Positions 40,148 through 51,774 of a DNA stretch of 64,000 bases are shown piece after piece (positions within the stretch are counted from its first letter, which is position 1; each line of letters opens with the position of its first letter). The notes under the pieces were generated by a model that did not search any database, had not been told where the DNA came from, and saw only the letters and a program-made list of their open reading frames with translations. The stretch comes from Atriophallophorus winterbourni. Lineage: Eukaryota > Platyhelminthes > Trematoda > Plagiorchiida > Microphallidae. The position numbers were made by a program, and so were the translations under genes. The DNA lies in the NCBI GenBank assembly GCA_013407085.1, contig JACCGJ010001865.1:86039-150038 (forward strand), in the 5' to 3' direction.

Positions 40148-40303
40148 GATAAGAAAGAAGACGAACTACACGAAGCCACAGCGGCAATGCAATATCGTTC
40201 TACATTTGTTTGTAACGTAACATCAAGAAAATTACACTTGGAAGAAATTGATCCACAGTGTGTTGCTGGGTTAGAGGAAAAGCTCAATCTCTTGCGGAAC
40301 GAA
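40148..40303 (+). CDS. CTNNA: alpha-catenin, exon 7 of those seen
   Basis: Acceptor TTGTGTTAG, donor GTGAGT; 52 residues, phase 0. It begins DKKEDELHEATAAMQYRS and ends VAGLEEKLNLLRNE, equivalent to the family's EKDVDGLDRTAGAIRGRA... and ...TEKVLEATKLLSN. It has no long open frame of its own beyond the exon, so ORF-length filters miss it. Confidence 0.9.
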
Positions 40304-40739
40304 GTGAGTCTAGCCTCGGGTGTGTGAACTTCTTTTTCTAGAGTGCTATCGTGCTGAAATTCAATTCGAGTATCAACTTCCCTTGGATTATTTCAGATGA
40401 GACAATAGAAAAATGTTTTCTAAATAAAGTCAAACTTTTGTAAGCACATTGTCGTGTACGAAATAGGGAATTCGCAAATATTCTTATAAATCTAATCACA
40501 TTGATAGCATATGCAACCATGTCATCATAGTTTTTCGGAAAGTCGACAGTTTATCCCATTGGAGTGGTGCTCAAACTTTTACAAATTCTACACGTTTTTT
40601 ATATTCAACCCTCCTCAACAATTTGGATTTTGTACCATCCTTGTTTATCAGTTAAGCTTTCTTTCGTGCTTTAAATACTGTCGCTGATGATGCTATGTTA
40701 AAATGTCAAAATGGAATTCCACTGCATTCAGTTGATTTA

Positions 40740-41000
40740 TTTTAAATATGGGTCAGTGTATGAGAGCATAACACCTTGTGCAGTTTGTTCTATGTATGGA
40801 GGATGCATGGAAGCACAAGTCTGATCCAGACAAACTGCCGCGCAGTCATAGACTGTCAGGACGCCCAAGTCTAGACAGATATGAGGAACGAAAATAAAAT
40901 AGAAATAGCCGTGAGACTCCAGCGTGCTTTCGCCTGCCATTTTGGCATTCAGTTTAGCACGGTTAGCTGCACAGCACAAAACTGCTGCACAATTTCACCT
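40740..41000. repeat. Dispersed repeat R1, copy 2
   Basis: Second copy of the repeat described at 37,385: GAAGCACAAGTCTGATCCAG, AACTGCCGCGCAGT, then GTGAGACTCC and TTTAGCACGG in the same order. It lies in the alpha-catenin intron. Confidence 0.6.
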
Positions 41001-41479
41001 CCGTGTTATATGACGCATGATAATATGAAAAAGAGATGCAGAAATTTTTGGCCAGAACCCCATCAAGTTTATCGATTTTAAAAAGTTTTTATTTGATCAA
41101 ATGGGAATTCAGCCACATGTGCTGCTCAAATCCTTGTCGAAGGAAAAATGTGACATTAGAAATTTGTAATCGGGAATCGACTTCTTTGGCTTAATCATGT
41201 TTTTTTGCGTAACCGGTTGGAACGTCTCGTTAACTCCACTCAACCGGTCGTTTCCAATTGATGATGAGCTGCTTTCTGCCTAGATGGTAAGAGTTCACGC
41301 TGATCACTTTCTTCATTTTGCAATATGCGGCACTGACGGGCCGTTTTAAATACAGAAAATAATAGGATTTTCAGCTTAGATTTGGACAGATGCACTCAAG
41401 TATCATCGAAATAAAAAACCCGACATGAATATTCAGTTAAATTTTATAATCACATTTCGGATTTCGAAGATTTTCGATA

Positions 41480-41775
41480 CGTGTTTTTAAATCGTGAAAT
41501 GGAAGCGTGTAACCAAAGCATTGGGTTTGTTTCGTGTTCGCGAGGGTTCCTGAAACCGAACGTTGGCTGGATAAACGGAAAGTGGCTCCGGGTTACATCC
41601 TGGTGCTTGCAACACTTTTTGACGCACTTGACTCTCACCGCTTCGATGAGAGGAAGATTCACAAAACCGTCCTTGTCTGGAATTCCGATTTCTCACGATT
41701 CGCTCGAAGGGAAAGATTTGTTTTCCCTTCGCGCAGCCTCTGGGAGCATCATAATATTGGGCTGATCTGTAAATG
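41480..41775. other. GC-rich block with overlapping open frames
   Basis: About 300 nt of clearly higher G+C than its AT-rich intron. Three or more frames stay open over both strands (for example 41,481-41,765 and 41,534-41,776 on plus, 41,487-41,696 on minus). I recognise no domain. It is probably an unannotated repeat rather than an exon, since neighbouring alpha-catenin exons join in phase without it. Confidence 0.4.
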
Positions 41776-42447
41776 AAATTCTTCTGTTGTTTCGGCCAAT
41801 AATGCGCTGTTGATTTTGAAAATTTGTGAAACAGAATAATGGAAACTTCCTAATTTCAATTTGATCTGCAATAACACTGTGGTAAAAAATTCCCGCGGCT
41901 GCCAATACGGATGACGTATTGCTCTTTTCGAAATCTTGGCATGTATACTCCGGATAGCAACACTAATTATCGCCTATGCTACTCTGCCATCAGGACTTCA
42001 CCATTTCTATATCTCGTTTGCAGTGATTTTTCCCCATTTTCCCTTTACCCATGTTGCACGAAGATTTGGTTTTCAATAAATGTTAGCCTATTTATCATAA
42101 TGTGCAACTGCAGCAAATTCGAGATTGTGTGCAAGTGCTAAATAAGAGTGACTAATGCATATAAAATTTACCGTAAACCTTCCAGAGTGCATCGTTAAAT
42201 TTAATTAGATTCGTTTACACGGCAGAGGGTTGAACACTTCCTAAATTTAATTTTAATGTTTTTCTGGGGTTGCATCATTATGTTGCTCATGTGCAGTTAG
42301 ATTTATGCAAAAACAACTTCACGCGAAGGTGATTTCAGGACGGTGTCACTGAACATGCATTTACAAACACATCTTCACCACTGCGTAGGCTCTGTCTCTT
42401 CGTTGCAACTTATTTTGAATTCTTTCTCTTATTCTTATGCTTAAAAG

Positions 42448-42694
42448 TTTCTGCCAACATTCACCGAGATTTCTCGAGATACCTACAGTCTTGTCGCGGC
42501 AAGGAAAACCGTACCAGTCGGTCGGTTCAGCATCGCCGCAAACAACCTCTACTCCGTCATCAACGGGCTACGTAATGAAGTGTTCTGGATGTATCAGATT
42601 TCCCCGGAATCTCAGGGTGTATTTTATGAGGATCAGTTGGACGAAGAAGTAGTTTCAACCGATAAAGTGTCCACCGATCGCGAAAAGGAGGAAG
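42448..42694 (+). CDS. CTNNA: alpha-catenin, exon 8 of those seen
   Basis: Acceptor ATGCTTAAAAG, unusual GTTGTA donor; 247 nt, phase 0 to 1. FLPTFTEISRDTYSL matches the family's VMPRFTEQVEAA. FSIAANNLYSVINGLRNEVF then matches FIDASRLVYDGIRDIRKAVL, followed by an acidic, poorly conserved linker (YEDQLDEEVVSTDKV). This is the end of the modulatory region and the linker to the actin-binding domain. An alternative frame of this segment is also open but does not fit the family. Confidence 0.88.
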
Positions 42695-44599
42695 GTTGTA
42701 CGTTTACAAATTTCATCTTTATTATTACTTGTTTTACCTTAGAACAGCGTCTCATGAATAACTGGTTCGCGTGTTTGTATCTATCTCTTGAACTTCTCCG
42801 AAATCTAATGTGTTCTATTCAACAGATCGTAGACACTCAAATATCATTGGCTTTGATGTATTCGGATTTCTGGACACTTTCATGTTTTCAAAATCTCATA
42901 TTTTTATCTTGGAAAAGGGATTAATAGTTACTTCAAAATTGTACTGATTTATCTTCTTTGACCACAATTATTCTTAAAATTTTTCATTATTTAACGTTTT
43001 GGCACTCGAGAGATACACGATGATCCAACATGTGTGATCTTACACTGGTAATTTACATGTTTTATAGTGAGAGCTCACGTGTGCTATCTCCCTCGTGTAT
43101 TATAAACTGCGAAAATATTTAAATTGGGGTGTGTGGGCACCGAAAACGTTTGGCCCATTTTGAACCTTTCAAAGTTCGAGGCAATATCTCTTCGCGATTT
43201 TGTTTTTAAACCAAGTAGGTCCTTGTACGAACCCTATATAAAGAGTGGTTCAAAAGTCGTACTATTCTCGTACATCGCACTCAAGTGTTAACTAAGTTCC
43301 GACAATAACCTAGAAACCTCACTAGCGCAGTGCAAACCATATTTTCCCCAGCGATTCGTTACAATGGAGATTACGGTAATCACCGTCCTTGTTGACTGTG
43401 ATGCCATTACCTGGAAAAATATAACGGACACATTGCGCTACAATATCGGGGCTGTTACGGAACTTTTTATAACTCAAATATCCTAGTCTACTAAAGATTG
43501 TAGGCCGTTTGTCATCGTCAATTGGAGCCAACATTATTAGTTTCATCTTGACATGGAATGGTAAACGAAATTGTTTTGAAAGCACTCTTTGGCAGAGCTA
43601 ACATTTGGTTGAAAGATTCACACAATGTATCAAAGTCAGCTTATCAAATTCATGAAAATGCTCAGCTTTCAATGCGCTCACATTTGCTAAACGTAGGCCT
43701 TACTGCAGGTTTCGGCTGTTTCTCTTATCCAAGCATATTTTGTTTAACGAGACTTGAAACATGCACTGAGTGTGTTAGCAATAACACATTGACCAATTAG
43801 AATCGTTTTAATGCTTTACCAAGAATTTATCTTTGAACTAAATGGTTGATTTTTCGAAACATAGAAAACATTCATTTTCGCAAGTATTCTCAAGAGTAAC
43901 GTTACAGGCACCGCGAACGCTATCTCTAGTCAACCCATTATAAGCCACTTCATGAATTTTGTTTTTTACTACTGACTATGTTTCGTGTAGTGTGTTGATG
44001 AAATGTTATCACTGCATCGAAATCGTCTAAAAGTTGTTCATCTTGGACTTACGCAGTAACAAACCAGAAGATGGGATTGATGGTGGATAGATTATTTGCT
44101 TTCCTGGATGATTCAGCCGGTCTGTAAAAGTGTACTTTCTGTGTTGTACTCAAGGTTCACCCGCGTTTTGTCATTCTTTTTTCCATTCATTCATTCTTAT
44201 TGTTATCCACGATTACTTCATCGTATATCGTCGATTGTGGATCTGTTTCACTGCAAATCGTGTTGTCGTCGGAGATCAATGTTTTCATAAATACGCATAG
44301 CTATGTTTCGTTTTACTTTATGTAATTATCAACATGCTATTTCACTCACGACGGAAGTTATTGGAATTTATATACACACCAAGCTTCCAGCATTTTAATT
44401 ATTATTTTTAATGGTCTAGTTCATCCGAATTAAGGTTCATTAAATGAGAATATTTTTCGCTCGAAACTGAACGCCTCTTCGTAAGGCGATTCTTCAAAAT
44501 GCTCTTTCTTCCCTAGTCAATATCAGCTAAGATAAGTACCAACGGTTTTAATTATAATCCGCTGTTTCTTGGGGAAGACGGTCATTTCATTTATTCTCA

Positions 44600-45235
44600 C
44601 AATCTCAATTTATGTGGACGACTCACCCGGATCCGCATTCAGGGTGTGAGTGTCAGAGAAGGTGCGCCACGTCGAATGCTGTTTATTTCCTAGCACTGAG
44701 AATGAATGTTGTGAAGCGGATCGACGGAACAATTGATCACATTAACTGCAAATTGCACGATGTCAGTGTCACTGAAAATCTGCTTGCTTGGTTCACAAGT
44801 TACTTTTAAAGCAAAAGTCAGAATGGATAGCGAAATTTCCCGAACTAATGAGGCTACTAACGAGGTCCCACTAGGTTCAGTACTCCGTCCAATACTGTTC
44901 TGTTCCGTGTATGGTTTCGCTGGAACTGGAAATGGTGTCCTTGCCGAATGCAATGATTTCCAAAGAAACGTTACAATCTTTTATGTTGAATAGCACTGTT
45001 TTGGCCAAAGTTTACCATTGGTGCTTTCGTTTTACACACTTTGCAGTTGGAAAACAAATTTAGCCAAACATTCGGCTAACATTTCCTCAAACAGTGTGAA
45101 ACTTTGAATTAATTTGTTTCCTCTTTCGAACCACACGAATGAAAACATGGAAGTTGAATTTGCTTGAATTTTATAACTATAACCTATGTTTTTGTATAAC
45201 GATTTGCTTTTTCTACCATGAATCTTGAATCTTAA
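44600..45235 (+). mobile_element. LINE fragment (RT remnant plus 3' tail) in alpha-catenin intron
   Basis: Reads IDHINCKLHDVSVTENLLAW near 44,740-44,800, the degraded RT palm region. VPLGSVLRPILFCSVYG near 44,865-44,910 corresponds to the VPQGSVLGPILF motif. It ends with CCATGAATCTTGAATCTTAA near 45,220, the LINE-E type terminus. Internal deletion between the RT and the tail. Confidence 0.7.
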
Positions 45236-45748
45236 GTGAAATCGCGAACTTGTGTGTCAGCTTTGCGTATCCAAACATTGCTGCAAATCTCGTATTCACG
45301 TCATGAAATAATCGGTATTGACTGCTTGCATTTCTCTTATTTGAGGTAGATCCAATAAGGCAGATTTTCGGTAGCAAAGGATGGTTTTTCTTGTTTTACT
45401 GGTTCAATCTCAAATGCGCTGGTAAAATACGACAGTTGAGTTTGCTAGCTCATCACTCCCTGTCGCATTGATTTCACTAGCTAGATAGAACTATTCATGG
45501 TTAATACCTTCTAACTTGGCATTTTGTCTGGCTCTTTGCACTTCGTCTGGCTCCAGACTTGTGCTTCATGATGATGATGAATACCTTCAAATGTGTTCTC
45601 CTGTCATCCACACATTACTCATCTGCTGCACCTCATTCCACACTGAGTTTGTTGTTTAGTTCAATATGCCTTAGTAAATTTTGTTGTCGCTACCAAATAA
45701 AACCTCGTGGCTGTTGACTGAGCTTTCCAACGATTCTCTTCGTTTTAG

Positions 45749-46041
45749 TAACCACTCCATTTGCACGCGAAGTTGTTCCATCATTGAAAGACGAATCCAC
45801 AACCGCGGAGAATCGACAGGCGATGTATAGTGTACTGTCGAGTGCCGAGAAAGAGACTGTTTCGAAAGAGGTGGCTTCGTTTGTACAGGAACGAAAGCAA
45901 TTGATGTCAGAAGTAGGTCAGTGGGAAGAATCGGGAAATGAAGTGATTACTTTGGCAAAAAAGATGTCAATGATTATGATGGATTTAGCCGATTTCGTTT
46001 GCGAGCAAGGTCCTTTGAGCACGATGGACGATGTGCTTACG
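45749..46041 (+). CDS. CTNNA: alpha-catenin, exon 9 of those seen (actin-binding domain start)
   Basis: Acceptor CGTTTTAG, donor GTTAGT; 293 nt, phase 1 to 0. LSSAEKETVSKEVASFVQER corresponds to the vertebrate LPQEQKAKIAEQVASFQEEK. QWEESGNEVITLAKKMSMIM and MDLADFVCEQGPLSTMDDVL match WDDSGNDIIVLAKQMCMIMM and EMTDFTRGKGPLKNTSDVI. The latter is the most diagnostic stretch for alpha-catenin versus vinculin. Confidence 0.96.
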
Positions 46042-47188
46042 GTTAGTTGTATTGCGACATTTTTGATCGGAAATTATCATTGCTTTCGGTTTCAAACATT
46101 ATGTCTTTTTTCGTATTTATTAATTAATTTTCGAAGTGACCTGTATTGGGAGCGTAAACTTACCCGTTCCATGGTCGAAAGCTTTCAGTGTTTTCCTTGC
46201 TGGCTGTTATTTTTTCAATTTATCAAGGGCAGGGTCGGTTTATTTATTACTGCGATATTTTGTTATAATATTGTTTTTATTATGTGTCCATGCTTTTTAT
46301 AGCGTATGTGCAAAGTCGTATTGGAAAGGTTTTTGATTGAATCGATTTGCTCCTAGCTTATAAGGTACTTTTTAGTGATTTATTGGGACCAAAATGTGTG
46401 TGACCTTTTATTCATTAACTCAGAAGCCGTTATCCTAACTTATAAAAACAGCTCTAATCACTGATTGTATAGAAGTTTAATCTGTTTCTAAACAATAAAA
46501 ACAATCCGATTTACTGATTGGTTTGAATTCTGAAAAAATTTAAACTCCCTCCATTGATTTGAAAAGTTTCTAGAAATTATCGATCAACGCAACGCTCATT
46601 CGGTAATCGATAATCGGAAATTCCGTTTCTATTGAACGGTTGTTTCACAGTCAGTTGGCTTTTTCAACTTGCTTGAAAACTTTCCGGAGAAATTGCAACA
46701 AAACAATGTTTAACCCTTAGCCGGCAATAAGCTGTACATGCGATACGATTTCACCTACTAACCTCGATACTAGTCAGACGCCGTTATTTTTCCGAATATA
46801 TTTGGTGGCCATTTTACACTATGGGTTTGAATGCCGGCTGCCAATTTTAAGGCATGCTGTTCTTTACCATCATATCATCATAAACTCTATCCTACACACA
46901 CGCATACACCTTACACTCTGTAGACCTTGGGAGCTAGCTGTCCTGTCCACGACACTAAATTATATGGTTCAGTATCTGAGGTTAGCACTCTATAGATAGT
47001 CATGTACCTTGCTGGCGTACGGGCTTAACGCTTACATCAGCCTATACTCTGATCTCATGTATACCCGTTCCGTAAAACGACGTCACACACCTCTGAAACT
47101 GCTGTTTTCACTTATCCATACAAACGTTACGCCATCTTCAGTAATTCACCTTGTCACCGATTATTTTCTTCCATTGTCCAATCTGCAG

Positions 47189-47413
47189 GCTTGTCAACAT
47201 ATTTGTGAATTGGGTCAACGTTTGTGTGACTTGTGTAAGAAAATCGCAGTGATGTGTCCGGAATCGTCGAATCGACGAGATTTGCTTATTTACCTGGATC
47301 GCATCACGCTGTGTTGCCACCAGCTGAAAATTACTGGCCGTGTTAAAGCAGGTGTCGATGGAGCATCGCGTAAAGTGGTTAGTTCACGTCAGCTCGTTTG
47401 TCATGCAATTCCT
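47189..47413 (+). CDS. CTNNA: alpha-catenin, exon 10 of those seen (actin-binding domain)
   Basis: Acceptor CAATCTGCAG, donor GTGAGT; 75 residues, phase 0. IAVMCPESSNRRDLLIYLDR and ITLCCHQLKITGRVKAGV match the vertebrate IADHCPDSACKQDLLAYLQR and IALYCHQLNICSKVKAEV. The family's short GGELVVSG linker is replaced by DGASRKVVSSRQ. Confidence 0.96.
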
Positions 47414-47664
47414 GTGAGTATAGCTGTTAAAGTAGCATTTGAAGCGCGTAATTTTCTATCACATGTTTTTCACTTCAAGCCAACTTGAAACACTGATGCA
47501 GTTAATTTTGTTTTCTAACGTAATGGTCACCAAATGACCTAGAATGAATCTCGGAAAATCACCTGTTCAATTGCACAGATTGCACACCTGGAATTTTCTA
47601 TCAATTGCATTATAGTGCGTTATATTTATTTACATAAGAGCATTCGACCAGATTCTAGCAAATG

Positions 47665-47775
47665 AGGTTTACGCTTGAAAAAGCTCATTTGCATGCATTT
47701 CCACCACACACCCTACGACCGGTTTCGTGCTGTTTGCACTCATCAAGTCGGGGCAGTAGAATCAGGATCCGCTCA
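47665..47775 (-). repeat. B-type hammerhead repeat fragment, antisense in alpha-catenin intron
   Basis: Minus-strand motif at 47,711-47,757. Stem II GTGC/GCAC is perfect around AAACA, followed by GAAA, CCGG, TC and GTAGGG; the opposite stem I strand is CCCGAC, with one mismatch. The core reads TTGATGA, so the essential C3 is lost. Downstream (minus strand) is the B-type tail with GGAAATGCATGCAAATGAGC. Confidence 0.8.
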
Positions 47776-47827
47776 TTTTTGGTTAATCGTTAACGCTCAC
47801 TCAGTTCTGATTTCGCGAGGTGAAGAA

Positions 47828-47905
47828 AATGCTGTGGTAGTGCAGCGGTTAGGACGCGCAACATTCAGTTGACCTGCCCTGGTTCGAATCCCATCGCTTG
47901 CTAGG
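47828..47905 (+). repeat. tRNA-like sequence, probable SINE head
   Basis: Contains a good A-box-like element (TAGTGCAGCGG near 47,839) and a perfect B-box (GGTTCGAATCC near 47,881) at tRNA-like spacing. The acceptor and T stems do not pair well, so a functional tRNA is unlikely. It resembles the Pol III promoter head of a tRNA-derived SINE. It lies between two antisense hammerhead fragments. Confidence 0.5.
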
Positions 47906-47994
47906 AAATGTGTTTAACATACTCTTTACCACAAGCAGATGTGTAATGTGTACCGACGATAAATCCACATTAATATTCATTTACATCACACGCA

Positions 47995-48060
47995 CACATC
48001 CCATGAATGGCCTCGTACTGTTTGTACTCATCAGGTACTGACAGTATGGTTAGGATATGC
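47995..48060 (-). repeat. B-type hammerhead fragment with GTAC stem II
   Basis: Minus-strand core CTGATGA (48,034-48,028) is followed by GTAC, loop AAACA and GTAC, a four-base stem II that keeps pairing with different bases from the GTGC/GCAC copies. The next core is GAGG instead of GAAA, so it should be inactive. Confidence 0.7.
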
Positions 48061-48199
48061 ATGCCTTGAAACCAAATTCAGCATAATAACTGCGACATTC
48101 AAGCGCCCTGTCCAATGTGTGTATTCCTATCACCTTCGAAGTTTCTTGCTAAATAAATTGAATAGAAACACCAGTCATGTGAGGATTTAAAAAATCTCG

Positions 48200-48990
48200 C
48201 CATGATCGGTGAACTGCGATAGGATGGTACTTACTAGGTCACCAGTGCTGAGGAAAACCCCAGTTTCGACACATTTCAGTTATTACACCGCTGCAATGGG
48301 GGTGATCATTCAATTGACTTCACGGCCTACAATCACTTTTGTGTTTGCAAGGTCAGTTTTCAGCATTCTGAGAAACACTTGTTACTCCAATAATGTTGAA
48401 AAGACGAAGCAGATTTGTTACATTATAATCCAAGCGTATTGGATCTTTCTCGTGCACGGCTGCAGTTCTTATTGTGCGACCGAAAGAAGGAATAAGTTGG
48501 CCACGGATATTATACTAGTTCATGCGAAGCTTAGGTTTACATTGCTGAACCACCAAATGATAATTCTTATGAGAAGTTTGATGTTGACAGCCTTGGCTGT
48601 TGATCAGCCGAAGGAAGCACCTTAGGATACGATTAAACTTAGCAGCGCTCAGAAACCCGTACCATCGAAAGAAGCTCTTAGATGCGATTTCCGAACAATT
48701 GGATTGTAGGTTGGTTAACTTGAGCAACAGTGGTCCAGACTGAAGATCGCTAGGCAGCCTGCGCACAGGCACTGTTTCACGCCCGCGGCAAGACTTGATC
48801 ACTCAACACGACATTCGACTTTCAGACAAGAAAGAGATGCGTGATTCAGATATGTTGTGTACTGGATAATGATCTTGAATTCGTGGATAATCAAAGGGTA
48901 CAGGTTTCAGCAGATATGTGAACCTCTGATATTTACTTCGCAGATGACGTCGTTGTTCGTTGGGTAAATTTCAAAATGTTAATTAACGAA
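48200..48990 (+). mobile_element. Possible LINE remnant
   Basis: The only clear motif is DIYFADDVVVRW at about 48,930-48,965, which looks like an RT F-A-D-D box. The upstream 700 nt is moderately GC-rich with broken frames. Assignment rests on that one motif. Confidence 0.4.
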
Positions 48991-49264
48991 TAAGCGGAAT
49001 GTGAAGTGAAATAAAGAGTTTATTGTGCACTTAAAGGTTTTTCATAGGTGAAAGGTGCTCCTTGGATTAATCTCAAAACTGAACTACGTATTTAACAAGC
49101 AGCAGCGAGCCCTGCAATCTTTTGAGCGTGTACTCTATAAAATTGATCAGCACTTACGATATTCTACTTTGACTCAATACCCGCCCGTGATTCATGAGGG
49201 CTTCAAGTCAGTCATGCGATGGCTTAGTTTTAAACTGCGAAAATGATGTGACTGCGTACCATCT

Positions 49265-49345
49265 ACGGATTTTTAAGGTGGTTTGTATGAAATCGCAATC
49301 CTGATTCAGGCAAAGTGCCGCACAGCAACAGGCTGTAGTGATATT
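49265..49345. repeat. Dispersed repeat R1, copy 3 (short)
   Basis: Shares ATCCTGATTCAGGC and AAAGTGCCGCACAGCA with the R1 copies at 37,385 and 40,740. Truncated. Confidence 0.5.
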
Positions 49346-49641
49346 GCCTCTGAGTGACGCGCATGGGCTTGTGTGATTCAAGACCAATGAACCCACAAAA
49401 GTAAGGTATCGATCTAGAGATAGTTCGGATGATTTTTCCATTCAAGAACCCTCTGCAGGCAGATTCGCGATCTCACATTACAAAAAAGCTAATCTCAATG
49501 TGAAAAACTCGGTTAAAAATTATTGTTTGTCACATGCTAATCGAGTATAACATTTGCCTGTTGGTGTGCAGCGCCTACATCGAAACTAATAGATGTGTGT
49601 GATAATCACTCATACAAATTTATTCACTCTATCAAACATAG

Positions 49642-49926
49642 GCCGAAAATGCCACGACACTAATCCAAACGGCCCGAAACTTGATGCGAGCAGTGGTTTG
49701 CGCTGTTCGAGAAAGCTACATCGCGTCTACCAAATTCCTTCCTACCAAATCCCAATTGTCGGTCAACTGGAAAATGCGCTCACCAGAAATGAAACCTTTG
49801 ACAGACGAGCAGTCGGCTGAGGGAAAGGAACGGCGTCGATTACGGTCCCATCGTCAAATCACGGCGCTCGAAGCTCTGTCGCAGTTTCAAGTTAAATCAA
49901 CCAACGGTGCACAATCAAAGTTCTAA
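49642..49926 (+). CDS. CTNNA: alpha-catenin, terminal exon
   Basis: Acceptor AACATAG; 94 residues and a TAA stop at 49,924-49,926. LIQTARNLMRAVVCAVRESY and IASTKF match the vertebrate LIQAAKNLMNAVVQTVKASY and VASTKY. VNWKMRSPEMKPL matches VSWKMKAPEKKPL, followed by a basic stretch and ALEALSQFQ where vertebrates have PVQALSEF. This is the C-terminal helix of the actin-binding domain plus the tail. The tail is a few residues longer than the vertebrate one (ends NGAQSKF). Confidence 0.97.
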   Translation, partial: AENATTLIQTARNLMRAVVCAVRESYIASTKFLPTKSQLSVNWKMRSPEMKPLTDEQSAEGKERRRLRSHRQITALEALSQFQVKSTNGAQSKF

Positions 49927-50059
49927 TGATAATTTTTCTTTTATCTATTGTCCGTGTCTATTTCAATTGCATTATTTCCCATCTGTATCTTGTTTATTTT
50001 ACATTTTGATTTTGTTGAATTGAATAATTGTATTGTAACTTCTGCTAGTTTGCTCATTG

Positions 50060-50065
50060 AATAAA
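50060..50065 (+). terminator. Polyadenylation signal of alpha-catenin
   Basis: AATAAA 134 nt after the alpha-catenin stop, followed by a T-rich and TG-containing stretch (TTTTTATACG, then TGTGTTGTTT). It is the first perfect AATAAA after the stop. Confidence 0.65.
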
Positions 50066-50109
50066 TTTTTATACGTCGTTCAAACTTATTTAACTCTGTG
50101 TTGTTTCTC

Positions 50110-51770
50110 ATTGGTCATTCAAACTATTTTTTGATTGGTCTATCCCGGTATATATATACTCATATTAACAAGTTGGCCGTAATGAAATATTATGAAAGGA
50201 AATCGGAATTCGACAAGAGTATCAACAGCTCAGAATTTAAAATCGCAAAGTAGATCAGAATTCTCGCGTTGTTTCCACACATTTGGCGAAATACACTTTT
50301 CTGGTGTTGCAGATCCTTCAAAGGTTGGTTTCTTCCTCTTGATATTGTACTTTTTCTAATCTTTCATTAAATCAAACTGCGAATAGAGTCATGCATTACT
50401 TACACAAGAGAAATAAATGATTACAAAGTTATTAGCTCCTGATTCAAAAGGTCTCCGTTCAACATCCGCGTTGTTAATGAGAACCTGACAAATATTGCTT
50501 CAAAATCACCGTGGCCTTTATGCCTAGGACTAGGCGAATATAACTGAATAATGATTTATAGGATTCAAATTTCTCCACCAGAACCCAATCCAACTGTTTC
50601 CACCCGATGATTTCAAAAGATAGTATCATGTACTGAATCATATGAAACCGAAAGTTGAAAAACGAAAATCAAGTTCAGCACGATCCGACAAAACTTCGCT
50701 AGGATGGATATTATTTCGCCATTGGCAGACGCGTCAAATTTTCCTAGCTTAGCATTCTTTGAGAATAGCTTTATAAAGTGAATGGGATCCATTTATCCAT
50801 GAAGACCATTCTCGCAAGAGCCAGCCAAGTATTCGTAAGATGGTTCCTGACTTTTCATCTCGCATATGTTCGTTTGAGCCATACCACTGAAACAATCTCG
50901 CGATTGAGTTACGATTTGAAATTGCGTTTGCGTGCAATGTTTCCGGTATATAGAGGAGCCATTCTGGTATTGCACAAGTTCCGCAAATTTCACCAGTATT
51001 ATGGATAAAGTTAGCATATTATTTTCTCAAAAACTTTCGGGCGCTTTCGATATATGTCATTGGATTTCACGTCACGGTTTATAGTAGCACCCTGAGACTT
51101 GCAGAAGGATGAAGATTAATCTCGTCATCCACGGCATTAATTAATTCATTTCCACTGCGTAACCCAATTCTGATAACAATGATAGCGCAACCGTCAACGT
51201 TAGGCTATAACATTTTAGGTAACGGAAGAATAATTAGTGGTCGAAGAAAACGATTTAAAGTTACCACATGGGTCATAGAATATGCGTCTGTTTTGAATCC
51301 AAAGTAAGGAAGGTCAAATCGGCTACTTGGCCAATGGCAACTTGGCTATCGAATCGAATTAATGCGAACCTTTTTGCCGCTGGTGTGTTATTGGGTCAAG
51401 GATGAAAATCAATAGGTATTTTACGTTAACAATGAATAATTTCGTGGCTAATACGAGTGAGTTTCCTACGTATCAGTGATATGCAGAACCGAAACTTTGA
51501 AAGAACCGATAGAAAGCCAATTTCTATAGCGTGCTTGTGCTAATGTCTGCACCCCGCCAAATCAGGATTTGTCCGCATCTGCTTTTTCGAACTTGGCCGT
51601 TTAGTCACTTTGTCGTTTGACAACGTTGCGGATCAGTATCACATGATTTTTAGTCTCGTGGAAGATTATTGGACGTATGTACTGTGGTATCTAGACCTCG
51701 TTGAAAGGATCAATTTCCTTATTGCTTTTTAAATGTTTAATTAAACCTCATTATTGTATTTTGGTACTCA
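50110..51770. other. No recognisable gene
   Basis: Intergenic. A scrap near 50,575-50,630 (CCAACTGTTTCCACCCGATGA) may be a worn A-type hammerhead unit. Nothing else recognised. Confidence 0.35.
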
Positions 51771-51774
51771 CATT

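Noticed and set aside
41481..41776. Proteins from the GC-rich block
   Set aside because: Several overlapping frames on both strands are open because of base composition; no family match and no splice logic.
42437..42652. Alternative open frame over alpha-catenin exon 8 (Ser/Thr-rich)
   Set aside because: The other frame carries FLPTFTE and FSIAANNLYSVI, matching alpha-catenin, and joins in phase with both neighbours.
47828..47905. Functional tRNA gene
   Set aside because: A and B boxes are present, but acceptor and T stems do not pair; better called a tRNA-derived repeat.
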